From CAZPDM01 sp964585305 (GTDB taxonomy: Bacteria; Planctomycetota; Uabimicrobiia; Uabimicrobiales; JABWCH01), in the NCBI GenBank assembly GCA_964585305.1, contig CAZPDM010000061.1:1-27815 (forward strand): 27,815 nucleotides of DNA, in the 5' to 3' direction. Under the pieces are notes generated by a model. That model searched no databases, was not told the origin of the DNA, and worked only from the letters and a program-made list of their open reading frames with translations. The position numbers and the translations under genes were made by a program. Below, in pieces: positions 1 through 7,973 of this stretch. Every line of letters starts with the position of its first letter. Positions within the stretch are counted from its first letter, which is position 1.

Positions 1-2255
1 TGATGAAACCAAGTTGCTAATAAAATTCCAGAACTTTGATAAGATCCTCCTTTTGTAACACGATATTCCTGTCCAGGCAATTTCATTTCTACATCTAAAT
101 TATCAAGCCAAGCAGTATTTCGGCACCATTCTTGAACATTTCCAATCAAATTATAAAATCCTTGTTTTCCCTGTGGCATTTTTCGTACAGAAATAGGCTG
201 AAAAATCGGAGATTTAAAAGATTCTTTTGATTCAACTAATTCTAATGGTGGAGGAATATTCGCATTTGCACAACTCAAATCAGGAGGCTGATCTCCCCAA
301 GGATAAAGATGTCCTTGTTCTGTGCGGGCAGCCTTCTCCCATTGTTCTTCAGTCGGCAGTTTTTTTCCAACCCATAAATTATAAGCCATAGCATCTTCCC
401 ATGAAACCGCAACAACAGGGCTTTCGTCTTTAAAAATATAGTCTTCATCCCAAAAAGCAGAAGCAGGATACGGACGACTTGTTTCTTCACAAAAAGTCCG
501 ATATTGCAAATTAGAAATTTCATATCGATCCATGTAAAATCCATTCATTGATACAACTTTTCCTTTACAATATTCTAGATATTTTTCAGGATTTTGCATA
601 ATAATAGAAAAATATTCTAAAATTTGCTCAATCTCTTTTTGTTGTTGCATCAGCCGGCTCACGTCTTGTTGCGCACGATTTAATACTTCTTGCGACTGTG
701 AAACATAATTTTCTTCTGAAGATTCTAGTGTAGGAGGGCGAATATCTTTTTGGGCAGATATTCGTCTTTGGACATTATCTAGAATATTTGTTTTTTGATA
801 CAAACTTTGAATTCTATGTGCCAATCGCTGGATTGTTTGATTGCTTTCTTCAATTCCACGAATAAGTAGTTGGCGGAATTCATAATCCTGCTCATACCAA
901 ATTTTCATCTGATCAAAATAATTTTGTAATTCTTGAATATCTTCAGTAAATGTAGAACTTTGATGGTGGGGAATTCCTAAGATCGCCATGCCTTCTGGAA
1001 TATAGATCATTTCACTTTGATCTTTCTTCCAATAATAAACTCCAAAAACTGTAGAGCGTTGTAAACCAGGAGGCATCCATTCTCCATACCAGCCTTTTTC
1101 TATCCAAGGTAAATTTACTAAAACATAATGTGTCTTCCCTTGCTGAATTTGAACAATGGCTTCAAAATATTCTTGCAATGGTAAAAAATTAGCTTTTATC
1201 TCCCATTTATAGCAATATCTTGATAGCTCTATAGCGACTTCTGTCGGAGCTGGTACACTACGAAAATCAATTTTTTGCCCGTTTATTAAAAACGATTCCA
1301 CAGGATGGTGAAAATAAAGAATACCTGATAAAGAAACCTCAATTAAATGGGAAGAATTTTCTAAAATAGGAATCGTCAATTGTGGACGTAAAATAATTTT
1401 TGGTTTTTCAAAAATAGGAGAGGAAAGAACACACGAATTTTGCCCCCAGAAAAATGGAGATTGTCCTAATCCAGAAAAACGAAGACTTTGTTGCATATAT
1501 TGCATAAACTCAGTTACAGTAATATATCCATCTTGGTTAATATCTGGATTTTGGTTAAGATACCACGAACCTGATAAAGCTCGTCGAGTAAAATAAGTAA
1601 ATAGTCCTATCCCCCCACGTTCTTTTGCTATATGATAAGGATGGCTGGCATATAAAAAAGCAAATTGTTTTTGTGCAGATAACTGCAATCCCCAAGCAAT
1701 ATGGCTTTTCCAAGAATATCCGACACTTTTTGTAGAACGTTGGCTATCCAATGCTACAAAAATTTTCCGACAAGGTACTTTTTCTAACCATTCTGCTAAA
1801 TAATCTAAAGGAATAGCTGTCTGTAATAAACTTGAAGGATTGCTATCTTGCAATAATAAATAATATCTATCTTGTAGGAAAATTCCATGCCCAATAAAAA
1901 AGAAAATTAAAGAATCTTGGGCAGAAGAATTTCTAGTAATCTCCTCTAATACTTTTTGAAATGATTTATATTGTGCTTGTTGGTTAGTTAGAAGAAAAGT
2001 TTGCTCCCGTCGAAAACCACAAACTGATGAAGTTAAAGTATTATATAGTATTTGTGCATCAGATGTCGCGCTTGATAAAGTTGGCAATTCTCCCTGCCAT
2101 TGTGGATAAGATGATATGCCAACAACAATTGCCCAACGATTTTGTCCATAACAACAAATTTCTATAAAAAATAGGAGAATGAAAATTTTTATTGTTGTTT
2201 TTGCATATAAAAATCGTATTTTAAATAATGTATATAATATATATGACAATTTCAT
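1..2255 (-). CDS. Exported caspase-like (pseudocaspase) / EF-hand / FGE-sulfatase fusion, partial
   Basis: Open from an ATG at 2255 (AAGGA about 10 nt upstream) to the window edge, giving 751 codons with the C-terminus missing. Residues about 20-36 form a hydrophobic signal or anchor segment. Residues about 40-230 are a caspase-like (C14) domain opening with RWAIVVGISSYP and carrying the catalytic-type His (IGHG, H123). At the place of the usual DACxSG Cys, however, the sequence reads ALDSQRS, with Gln at 172, so the protease is probably inactive. A canonical EF-hand loop, DINQDGYITVTE, sits at about 238-249. An FGE-sulfatase fold starts at MIYIPEG (about 416), is interrupted by a charged coiled-coil stretch (about 430-560), and resumes at FYMDRYEISNLQY. 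It contains VSWEDAMAY, KLPTEEQWEKAAR, YPWG, GNVQEW and GGSY. Caspase plus FGE proteins are usual in Planctomycetota and cyanobacteria, where they are linked to signalling. The substrate is unknown. The gene lies 77 bp downstream of fni, possibly in one transcript. Confidence 0.82.
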   Translation of the reverse strand, partial: MKLSYILYTLFKIRFLYAKTTIKIFILLFFIEICCYGQNRWAIVVGISSYPQWQGELPTLSSATSDAQILYNTLTSSVCGFRREQTFLLTNQQAQYKSFQKVLEEITRNSSAQDSLIFFFIGHGIFLQDRYYLLLQDSNPSSLLQTAIPLDYLAEWLEKVPCRKIFVALDSQRSTKSVGYSWKSHIAWGLQLSAQKQFAFLYASHPYHIAKERGGIGLFTYFTRRALSGSWYLNQNPDINQDGYITVTEFMQYMQQSLRFSGLGQSPFFWGQNSCVLSSPIFEKPKIILRPQLTIPILENSSHLIEVSLSGILYFHHPVESFLINGQKIDFRSVPAPTEVAIELSRYCYKWEIKANFLPLQEYFEAIVQIQQGKTHYVLVNLPWIEKGWYGEWMPPGLQRSTVFGVYYWKKDQSEMIYIPEGMAILGIPHHQSSTFTEDIQELQNYFDQMKIWYEQDYEFRQLLIRGIEESNQTIQRLAHRIQSLYQKTNILDNVQRRISAQKDIRPPTLESSEENYVSQSQEVLNRAQQDVSRLMQQQKEIEQILEYFSIIMQNPEKYLEYCKGKVVSMNGFYMDRYEISNLQYRTFCEETSRPYPASAFWDEDYIFKDESPVVAVSWEDAMAYNLWVGKKLPTEEQWEKAARTEQGHLYPWGDQPPDLSCANANIPPPLELVESKESFKSPIFQPISVRKMPQGKQGFYNLIGNVQEWCRNTAWLDNLDVEMKLPGQEYRVTKGGSYQSSGILLATWFH

Positions 2256-2308
2256 AAGCAAATATCCTTTTTTATTAAGCTAGCAACTTATAGATGCAAA
2301 TTTTTTTA

Positions 2309-2328
2309 TTGCTCCCAGTTGGGAGCAA
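2309..2328 (-). terminator. Hairpin after fni, no U-tract
   Basis: An 8-bp perfect stem (TTGCTCCC / GGGAGCAA) with a 4-nt loop lies 4 nt past the fni stop codon. On the minus strand the stem is followed by TAAAAAAA, not by a T-run, so it is not a classical intrinsic terminator. It may be a U-independent terminator, an RNA-processing site or an mRNA 3'-end stabiliser between fni and the caspase-like gene. Confidence 0.4.
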
Positions 2329-2332
2329 AAGT

Positions 2333-3469
2333 TTATCGACGCTCATATCGCCAAGGCATTTCTATATCAATGCCACGTGATTGAATCCATTCTTTGCTCA
2401 ATCCTGTTAAAACGATAGGAATTTTTCTTAGATCTTTAAGTGTTTGGCAACCAGTAAGAAACATAGCCATTTTAAGTTCATGATGAAATTTATTGACTAA
2501 AAATTCAAGCTCTTCTTCACTTTGTTGAGCTGCTTTTAAAAAGGGCAGTGCCATTCCTACAATATCCGCCCCTAAAGCTATTAAAATTGCTGCTTCAAGA
2601 CCGTTTCGAACACCACCAGTTGCAATAAGAGTTTTATAACTCATCACACTACGAACTTCAACTACAGATAAAGCTGTTGGAATACCCCAATTCCAAAAAG
2701 TCTTACCAACTTCATAACATAATCTTTCATTTTTCTGTTGTGCTCGAACAGCTTCAACTGCTATCCAACTTGTTCCACCTAACCCTCCGACATCTATTCC
2801 TGCAAGAGAAGAATTTTGCACCATCTGAGCATCTTCTTTGCAAAAACCAGAGCCGACTTCTTTAAGAATAATAGGGAGTTTAAGTTGAGATGAAATTTCT
2901 ATTATCTTTTGAAAAAAACCTTGAAAATGCCTATCCCCTTCAATCTGTACTATTTCTTGAGCAGGATTTATATGAATTGCTATTGCATCTGCTTGAATTA
3001 AATCGATAGCTTTTTGAATTTGCTCTAAACCAAATTTTCCGTTATTACTAAATTGAGCAGCACCTAAATTTCCGATTAAAGCAATATGGGGAGCTAATTC
3101 TCTAACAATAGAAAACGATTCAGAAATATATGGAATATTTTTTTCAAGAGCGGCACGCTGTGAGCCAACCCCCATAGCTAATTGATATTTAGCAGATATT
3201 CTAGCAATTCTTTCATTTATAAGGCGGACTTCTGGATGCCCACCCGTCATAGCTGCTGCAAGTAAGGGAATATGAAGCTTTTTTCCCCATAAATCTGTAC
3301 TAGTATCAATTTCATCAAAATTTAAATCTGCTAAGGGGCGATGAACGAGTTTAAAATCTTGTACACAAGTAGAAGATTGAGCTTCTATCGAATCTTTTAA
3401 ACAAATTTCCAAATGAGAAAGTTTTCTAAAACTTGTATTATTTAAAGTTGAATTTAATTCTTCACTCAT
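2333..3469 (-). CDS. fni: Type 2 isopentenyl-diphosphate delta-isomerase
   Basis: 378 residues. The FMN- and NADPH-dependent type 2 enzyme interconverts isopentenyl and dimethylallyl diphosphate in the cytoplasm, supplying isoprenoid synthesis. Family landmarks in order are RKLSHLEICL near the N-terminus, LVHRPLADLNFDEID, the strongly conserved AAAMTGGHPE, GVGSQRAALE, the Gly-rich GGLGGTSW phosphate/FMN loop, and ATGGVRNGLEAAILIALGAD with GMALPFL near the C-terminus. The length is slightly above the usual 340-360 because of a short N-terminal extension. The start is the ATG at 3469, preceded by a weak AGAAAG ribosome site. It is divergent from the pilus block across about 200 bp. Having the type 2 enzyme is compatible with several phyla and says little on its own about whether the mevalonate or MEP route is used. 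Confidence 0.92.
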   Translation of the reverse strand: MSEELNSTLNNTSFRKLSHLEICLKDSIEAQSSTCVQDFKLVHRPLADLNFDEIDTSTDLWGKKLHIPLLAAAMTGGHPEVRLINERIARISAKYQLAMGVGSQRAALEKNIPYISESFSIVRELAPHIALIGNLGAAQFSNNGKFGLEQIQKAIDLIQADAIAIHINPAQEIVQIEGDRHFQGFFQKIIEISSQLKLPIILKEVGSGFCKEDAQMVQNSSLAGIDVGGLGGTSWIAVEAVRAQQKNERLCYEVGKTFWNWGIPTALSVVEVRSVMSYKTLIATGGVRNGLEAAILIALGADIVGMALPFLKAAQQSEEELEFLVNKFHHELKMAMFLTGCQTLKDLRKIPIVLTGLSKEWIQSRGIDIEMPWRYERR

Positions 3470-3592
3470 AGAATTTTCTTTCTAAAGGCGGGTTCAATTC
3501 CTCATAGTTAGATGTCAAAAAAACTTATTTAACAAACTATTTAGTAGGGTTTATTCTACTTTTTTTATCATTTTATGCAACTAAAAATTTTC

Positions 3593-3621
3593 TTGACTTT
3601 TTTATTGTTTTTTCCGATAAT
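3593..3621 (+). promoter_or_regulatory. Sigma70-type promoter of the pil block
   Basis: TTGACT (3593-3598), a 17-nt spacer and GATAAT (3616-3621) each match 5 of 6 consensus bases at ideal spacing. The predicted transcript start is near 3628, giving a leader of about 45 nt before the pilB1 ATG at 3673. This also argues against the upstream in-frame ATG at 3631 as the start of translation, since it would lie almost at the transcript end. Confidence 0.7.
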
Positions 3622-3672
3622 TTATAAAATATGTTTATTTTAAATATCCAATTGTTTCTTGGAGGGGAGATT

Positions 3673-5385
3673 ATGGCGAAACTTCGCCGTCAATTGGGAT
3701 CTATTCTAAAAGCATTGGGAATTATTGATGAAGCTCAACTAAATGAATCACTTGAATACCAAAGAGAAAACGGTTGCAAAATTGGAGAAGCACTTATCCA
3801 ATTGAGATATGCCACACAAGTTCAAATTACCCAGGCTTTAGCAAGACAATTCAATTTGCCTTATGTAGATTTAAATAAAGGTGAAATTTCCAAAGATGTT
3901 ATTTCTTTAGTACCAAAAACAGTTGTGGACGAACGTAATATCGTCCCGGTCAAAAAAACAGATAAATCTTTAATTGTCGCGATGACGGATCCTTTAGATT
4001 TGGTCGCATTAGATGACTTAAAGTTTATTCTAGCTTGTGATGTAGAATGCGCGCTTACAACACCAGAAGCAATGACTGCAGCAATTGCTAAATATTACGG
4101 AATGGATAAAGGGAATGAATTAGAAGACATATATACAAATATAACAGAAACAGATATGTTCGCTGGTGATTCTTCTATTGAAGAAACAGAAGTACAAGAA
4201 GAAGCAGAAGATGACGACGCTCCAGTTATCCGTCTTGTAACACTCATTATCAATGAAGCATTAAAAAACCGAGCATCAGATATTCACGTAGAGCCTATGG
4301 CTAATAAACTTCGCGTTCGTTATCGTGTAGATGGGATATGCGCGGAAGTAGATGCACCGCCCAAACGTTTGCAAGGCTCAATTCTTGCCCGTATTAAAGT
4401 TATGTCTAAAATGGACATCTCTGAACGACGTATTCCTCAGGATGGTCGTATTCGACTCAATTTACAAGGCCGCGATATTGACCTTCGCGTTTCCTCTCTT
4501 CCCTGCACTAATGGCGAAAGCGTTGTTATGCGTATTTTGGATAAGGAAAAAGCACTTGTTAGCTTGGAAGATTTAGGCTTTTATGAAAGCGATTATGAAC
4601 GATTCCATCGTATCATCAAACGCCCGAACGGAATATTCCTTGTTACTGGGCCTACGGGTAGTGGAAAAACAACCACGCTTTATGCTGCATTAACCGAACT
4701 CAACCGACCTGATATGAAAATCATCACAGCCGAAAACCCTGTCGAATATAATATCGCTGGTATTAACCAATGTCAGGTACGCCATGATATTGGCTTAAAC
4801 TTCTCCCAAATTCTTCGTGCTATGTTGCGTCAGGCACCAAATATCGTTCTCGTTGGAGAAATTCGCGATCAGGAAACTGCAGAAATCGCTATCCAAGCAG
4901 CTCTTACAGGGCATTTGGTCTTTTCTACATTGCATACGAATGATGCCCCTGGTGCTATTACACGTTTGATTGATATGGGTGTTAAACCCTTCTTAGTATC
5001 ATCTGCTGTCCAAGCTATTCTTGCCCAACGTCTCATTCGTAAATTATGCCCAAAATGCAAAGAAGCATATCAACCTACAGAAGGCGAATTAATAGGAGTT
5101 GGATTAAGTCTCGAAGCTATTCGTGGTGTAAAAATTTATAAACCCGCTGGATGTGAAGAATGTAAACAAAAGGGCTATCGTGGTCGTATGGGCATTTATG
5201 AATTACTTGAAATGTCTCCCCCCATGCGCGAACTTACATTCCGTCAAGCATCTACAATGAAATTACGTGATGAGGCACAAATTTCTGGTGGTATGAGTAC
5301 TCTTCAACAAGATGGTCTTCGTAAAGTTTTAGCAGGAAGCTCCAGTATCGCTGAAGTTTTGCGTGTAACTCATGCCAAAGGGTAA
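3673..5385 (+). CDS. pilB: Type IV pilus assembly ATPase PilB (first copy)
   Basis: 570 residues from the ATG at 3673, which follows a strong GGAGGGGAG ribosome site (3661-3669); an in-frame ATG at 3631 has no such site. This hexameric cytoplasmic ATPase powers pilin polymerisation, or type II secretion in its homologues. The N-terminus is a MshEN domain (about residues 5-145) with the repeated pattern LGxxLxxxGxxxxxxLxxxLxxQ, a fold known to bind cyclic di-GMP in relatives. Next come the N2 domain and the RecA-like domain with Walker A GPTGSGKTTT (from residue 326), the Asp box ITAENPVEY, Walker B IVLVGEIRDQET and the His box GHLVFSTLHTND. A zinc site is formed by C459/C462 and C494/C497. 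It is the first gene of the block, and pilT follows 70 bp later. The bases at 4528-4541 equal the spliced junction of pilB2. Confidence 0.93.
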   Translation: MAKLRRQLGSILKALGIIDEAQLNESLEYQRENGCKIGEALIQLRYATQVQITQALARQFNLPYVDLNKGEISKDVISLVPKTVVDERNIVPVKKTDKSLIVAMTDPLDLVALDDLKFILACDVECALTTPEAMTAAIAKYYGMDKGNELEDIYTNITETDMFAGDSSIEETEVQEEAEDDDAPVIRLVTLIINEALKNRASDIHVEPMANKLRVRYRVDGICAEVDAPPKRLQGSILARIKVMSKMDISERRIPQDGRIRLNLQGRDIDLRVSSLPCTNGESVVMRILDKEKALVSLEDLGFYESDYERFHRIIKRPNGIFLVTGPTGSGKTTTLYAALTELNRPDMKIITAENPVEYNIAGINQCQVRHDIGLNFSQILRAMLRQAPNIVLVGEIRDQETAEIAIQAALTGHLVFSTLHTNDAPGAITRLIDMGVKPFLVSSAVQAILAQRLIRKLCPKCKEAYQPTEGELIGVGLSLEAIRGVKIYKPAGCEECKQKGYRGRMGIYELLEMSPPMRELTFRQASTMKLRDEAQISGGMSTLQQDGLRKVLAGSSSIAEVLRVTHAKG

Positions 5386-5455
5386 AGAGATACCTCTTCA
5401 AAATATTTTCTATCTAAAGTCGGCAACTTTTTGCACTTTTTTAAGGTAGATTTCC

Positions 5456-6544
5456 TTGGTTGAAATGAATCAACTATTACAGGTGATGGTAGATAAGGGC
5501 GGTTCTGATCTTCATCTTACAGTAGGTCGTCCCCCACTTATTCGTTTTCACGGACGGATGCGTGCATTAAGTCTTCCTCCTTTAACTGCTGATGATACAA
5601 ACTCTTTAATGCGTAGCATTACATCTGATCGTGCTCAACAAGAACTCAACGAAGTTGGCGGAGCAGATTTCGGTTTTAGTTTTGGAGAACAATCCCGATT
5701 TAGGGTTTCCATTTTTAAACAAAAAGGAGCCATCGGATTAGTACTCCGTCAAATTCCAAATAAATTGCTTAGTATGGAAGATGTTGGACTTCCACATACT
5801 ATCAAAACTTTACTTGCTAAACCACGTGGGCTAATTTTAGTTACTGGGCCAACTGGTTCTGGAAAAAGTACAACCTTAGCAAGTATGATTGATTTTATGA
5901 ACGCAGAATACGACTATCACATTATCACAGTTGAAGATCCTATTGAATATTATCACACTCATAAAAAATCTGTGATTACTCAACGCGAAGTAGGAACCGA
6001 TGTCCCAACATTTAAAGAAGCATTACGTCGTGCATTACGTATGGATCCTGATGTAATTCTTGTTGGTGAATTGAGAGATTTAGATACCATTCAGGCAGCA
6101 ATTACTGCCGCAGAAACTGGCCATTTAGTTATGGGAACATTGCATACTACTGGTGCTGCACGAACAGTAGATCGAATTATCGATGCCTTTCCAAAAGAAC
6201 AGCAAGAGCAAATTCGTGTTCAAATTTCTAGCTCATTGGTTGCAGTCATTTCTCAATTACTTGTTCCCAGAGTTGATCAACAAGGACGAGTTGTTTGCTT
6301 TGAGATTATGATTTCTAATTCTGCCATTGCAAATTTAATACGTGAGAATAAAACTTTCCGATTGGATTCAGTCATTCAAACTAGTCGTAAATTTGGTATG
6401 GTATTATTAGATGATTCCTTATTTGAACAATTTGTTGCCAAAAAGATCAGCTATTCAGATATGATTCAACGAGCATTAGATCCATCTGCAATTCAATTAA
6501 AAGTGAAACAATATACTGAAGAACAACAACAAAAGAAAAGTTAA
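5456..6544 (+). CDS. pilT: Type IV pilus retraction ATPase PilT
   Basis: 362 residues. PilT depolymerises pili and drives twitching motility and DNA uptake. It lacks the MshEN domain of PilB, and its length is typical. Visible motifs are the N-terminal GGSDLHLTVGRPP, Walker A GPTGSGKST, the Asp box ITVEDPIEY, Walker B VILVGELRDLDT, the His box GHLVMGTLHT and the PilT-specific C-terminal AIANLIRENKT, close to the AIRNLIRE retraction motif. The chosen start is TTG 5456, nine nucleotides after AAGG, because the next in-frame ATG (5465) is too far from that site. The gene sits between two pilB genes on the same strand and is probably cotranscribed with them. Confidence 0.93.
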   Translation: MVEMNQLLQVMVDKGGSDLHLTVGRPPLIRFHGRMRALSLPPLTADDTNSLMRSITSDRAQQELNEVGGADFGFSFGEQSRFRVSIFKQKGAIGLVLRQIPNKLLSMEDVGLPHTIKTLLAKPRGLILVTGPTGSGKSTTLASMIDFMNAEYDYHIITVEDPIEYYHTHKKSVITQREVGTDVPTFKEALRRALRMDPDVILVGELRDLDTIQAAITAAETGHLVMGTLHTTGAARTVDRIIDAFPKEQQEQIRVQISSSLVAVISQLLVPRVDQQGRVVCFEIMISNSAIANLIRENKTFRLDSVIQTSRKFGMVLLDDSLFEQFVAKKISYSDMIQRALDPSAIQLKVKQYTEEQQQKKS

Positions 6545-6574
6545 TAAATTTTTTTGTCAGAGTTTGCTAAAAAG

Positions 6575-6591
6575 ATTGGGAAATGCCCAAT
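6575..6591 (+). other. Hairpin between pilT and pilB2
   Basis: ATTGGG / CCCAAT, 6 bp (extendable by G-U and A-U pairs) with a 5-nt loop, between the pilT stop and the AGAGAGGA ribosome site of pilB2. There is no T-run after it. It could mark an mRNA processing point or weaken read-through; the function is unknown. Confidence 0.35.
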
Positions 6592-6610
6592 TTCTTAGAG
6601 AGGATATATT

Positions 6611-7486
6611 ATGGAGAAGGATCGGCCACACCGTTTGATTGGTCAAATCCTGAAAGACAAGAATTTAATTGATGAATCGCAAATTCGCCAAGCTCTTGGT
6701 ATTCAACGCGAAAAAGGTGGAGCCATCGGCAAAATTTTTGTAGAGCAGGGCTGGATTACAGAAGATGAAGTCCTTTGTGCTCTAGGTGAACAATCTGGAA
6801 TGGAAACAGTGAACCTAGATGAGTTGGAAGTTCCACGTGATGTTATCGATCGAGTCCCGCCCACTATGGTCAATATTTATCGTGTGGTTCCTGTAAGTTT
6901 TAAAGACGATCTTCTAATCGTTGCTATGGCAGACCCGATGAATATACAAGTTTTAGATGATATCCGACTTATGCTTCATTGTGAAGTTAAAGGTGCTGTT
7001 TCCAACGAGGAACAAATCCAACGTGCCATAGAAAAATACTATGCAGATGCTGGCAAAGAGACAATTGATAGTTTAATTGGGGAACTTGCAGAAAATGATC
7101 AGGAAATGGCCCAAGTAACAGAAAAAGAAGAGGGCTATAACTTAGATGAAATCAATAAAATGTCAGAATCACCCCCAGTTATTAAACTATTAAACTTAAT
7201 TCTTATGCAAGCAATTAAGGATAAGGGATCTGATATTCATTTCGAGCCATTCGAACGTGATTTTAAAATTCGTTATCGTGTTGATGGTGTACTTTATGAG
7301 ATGATGCCACCGCCACCACATTTAGCAATGGCTTTAATTTCACGTATCAAAGTTATGAGTAATTTGGATATTGCAGAAACTCGTTTGCCACAAGATGGTC
7401 GTATTGAATTAACAATTGGCGGTCGCCCCGTAGATTTGCGCGTTTCCACATTGCCAACTATGTTTGGTGAAAGCTGCGTAATGCGT
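6611..7486 (+). CDS. pilB: PilB-type ATPase, second copy, exon 1 (N-terminal half)
   Basis: Codons 1-292 of a second PilB, from the ATG at 6611 after AGAGAGGA. It encodes the MshEN domain (RLIGQILKDKNLIDESQIRQ then GKIFVEQGWITEDEVLCAL) and the N2 domain up to GESCVMR, but no Walker A. The frame ends nine codons further on at a TAG (7511-7513). Comparison with pilB1, which reads GESVVMRILD at this place, shows that the coding sequence breaks exactly after the CGT codon at 7484-7486, where a GTGCGCC group II intron end begins. Joined to 9141 it gives GESCVMRILDRTV without any shift. The spliced protein is 572 residues, matching pilB1 (570). The last 13 bases of this exon (7474-7486) are the intron-binding sites IBS2 and IBS1. 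Unspliced mRNA would yield a 300-residue MshEN/N2 fragment with no ATPase domain. Confidence 0.92.
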
Positions 7487-7661
7487 GTGCGCCTATACGC
7501 CTGTGCTGCTTAGTGAGAACAACACTCTATTGCAATGATCCAGCAATATAGGTTCCGGCTTACTTCCAGAGGAAACTCAGCAAGGAAGAACAATAGCCTG
7601 CCGGAAAACCTAACAATCTTATTGGTGAAAGCATATAGCTTGAACCTTAGACCAAGTGTAA

Positions 7662-7668
7662 TACGCAG
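7662..7668 (+). ncRNA. Exon-binding site 2 (EBS2)
   Basis: TACGCAG pairs by seven Watson-Crick pairs with IBS2, CTGCGTA at 7474-7480, directly before IBS1 in exon 1. The helix can extend by one G-U and two A-U pairs. The equivalent bases in pilB1 (CGTTGTT) do not pair. Confidence 0.8.
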
Positions 7669-7682
7669 TTTTTAAAAGGTAG

Positions 7683-7709
7683 GTTATCAAACATACGCAT
7701 TTTGATAAC
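7683..7709 (+). ncRNA. EBS1/delta hairpin of intron domain I
   Basis: A perfect 9-bp stem (GTTATCAAA 7683-7691 / TTTGATAAC 7701-7709) presents the loop CATACGCAT. Loop bases 7695-7700 (ACGCAT) are EBS1, pairing with IBS1 ATGCGT (7481-7486) by six Watson-Crick pairs. T7694, the delta base, pairs with A9141, the first base of exon 2, and A7693 can pair with T9142. This fixes both splice sites independently of the protein comparison. Confidence 0.85.
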
Positions 7710-7973
7710 TTGGATCGAATATTACCTTTTCGCACCACAGAATTTTGTGGAAAGGTCAACAAGGCACCTAACAGATTGAATTCTAGGCAAACAGGAATTT
7801 AGGGATTACCTAAATTGGAGAAATCCAACATGGTAACAGAGGCTTCATAGTATTCAAACAACCAGAAGATAAAGCTGGTTCATGGAAAAGGAAGCCAGGT
7901 TTTCGCCTTAAATTATCTCGGTAAAACCATGAAGTTGGTTATTTATTTGGAATAAAGTGGAGATAAAATATTT

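Noticed and set aside
275..544. 89-codon minus-strand frame inside the FGE region
   Set aside because: Overlaps in another frame the long, motif-bearing caspase/FGE gene on the same strand; no family features.
3631..3672. Upstream ATG as the pilB1 start
   Set aside because: It lies at the predicted transcript start and lacks a ribosome site; ATG 3673 has GGAGGGGAG.
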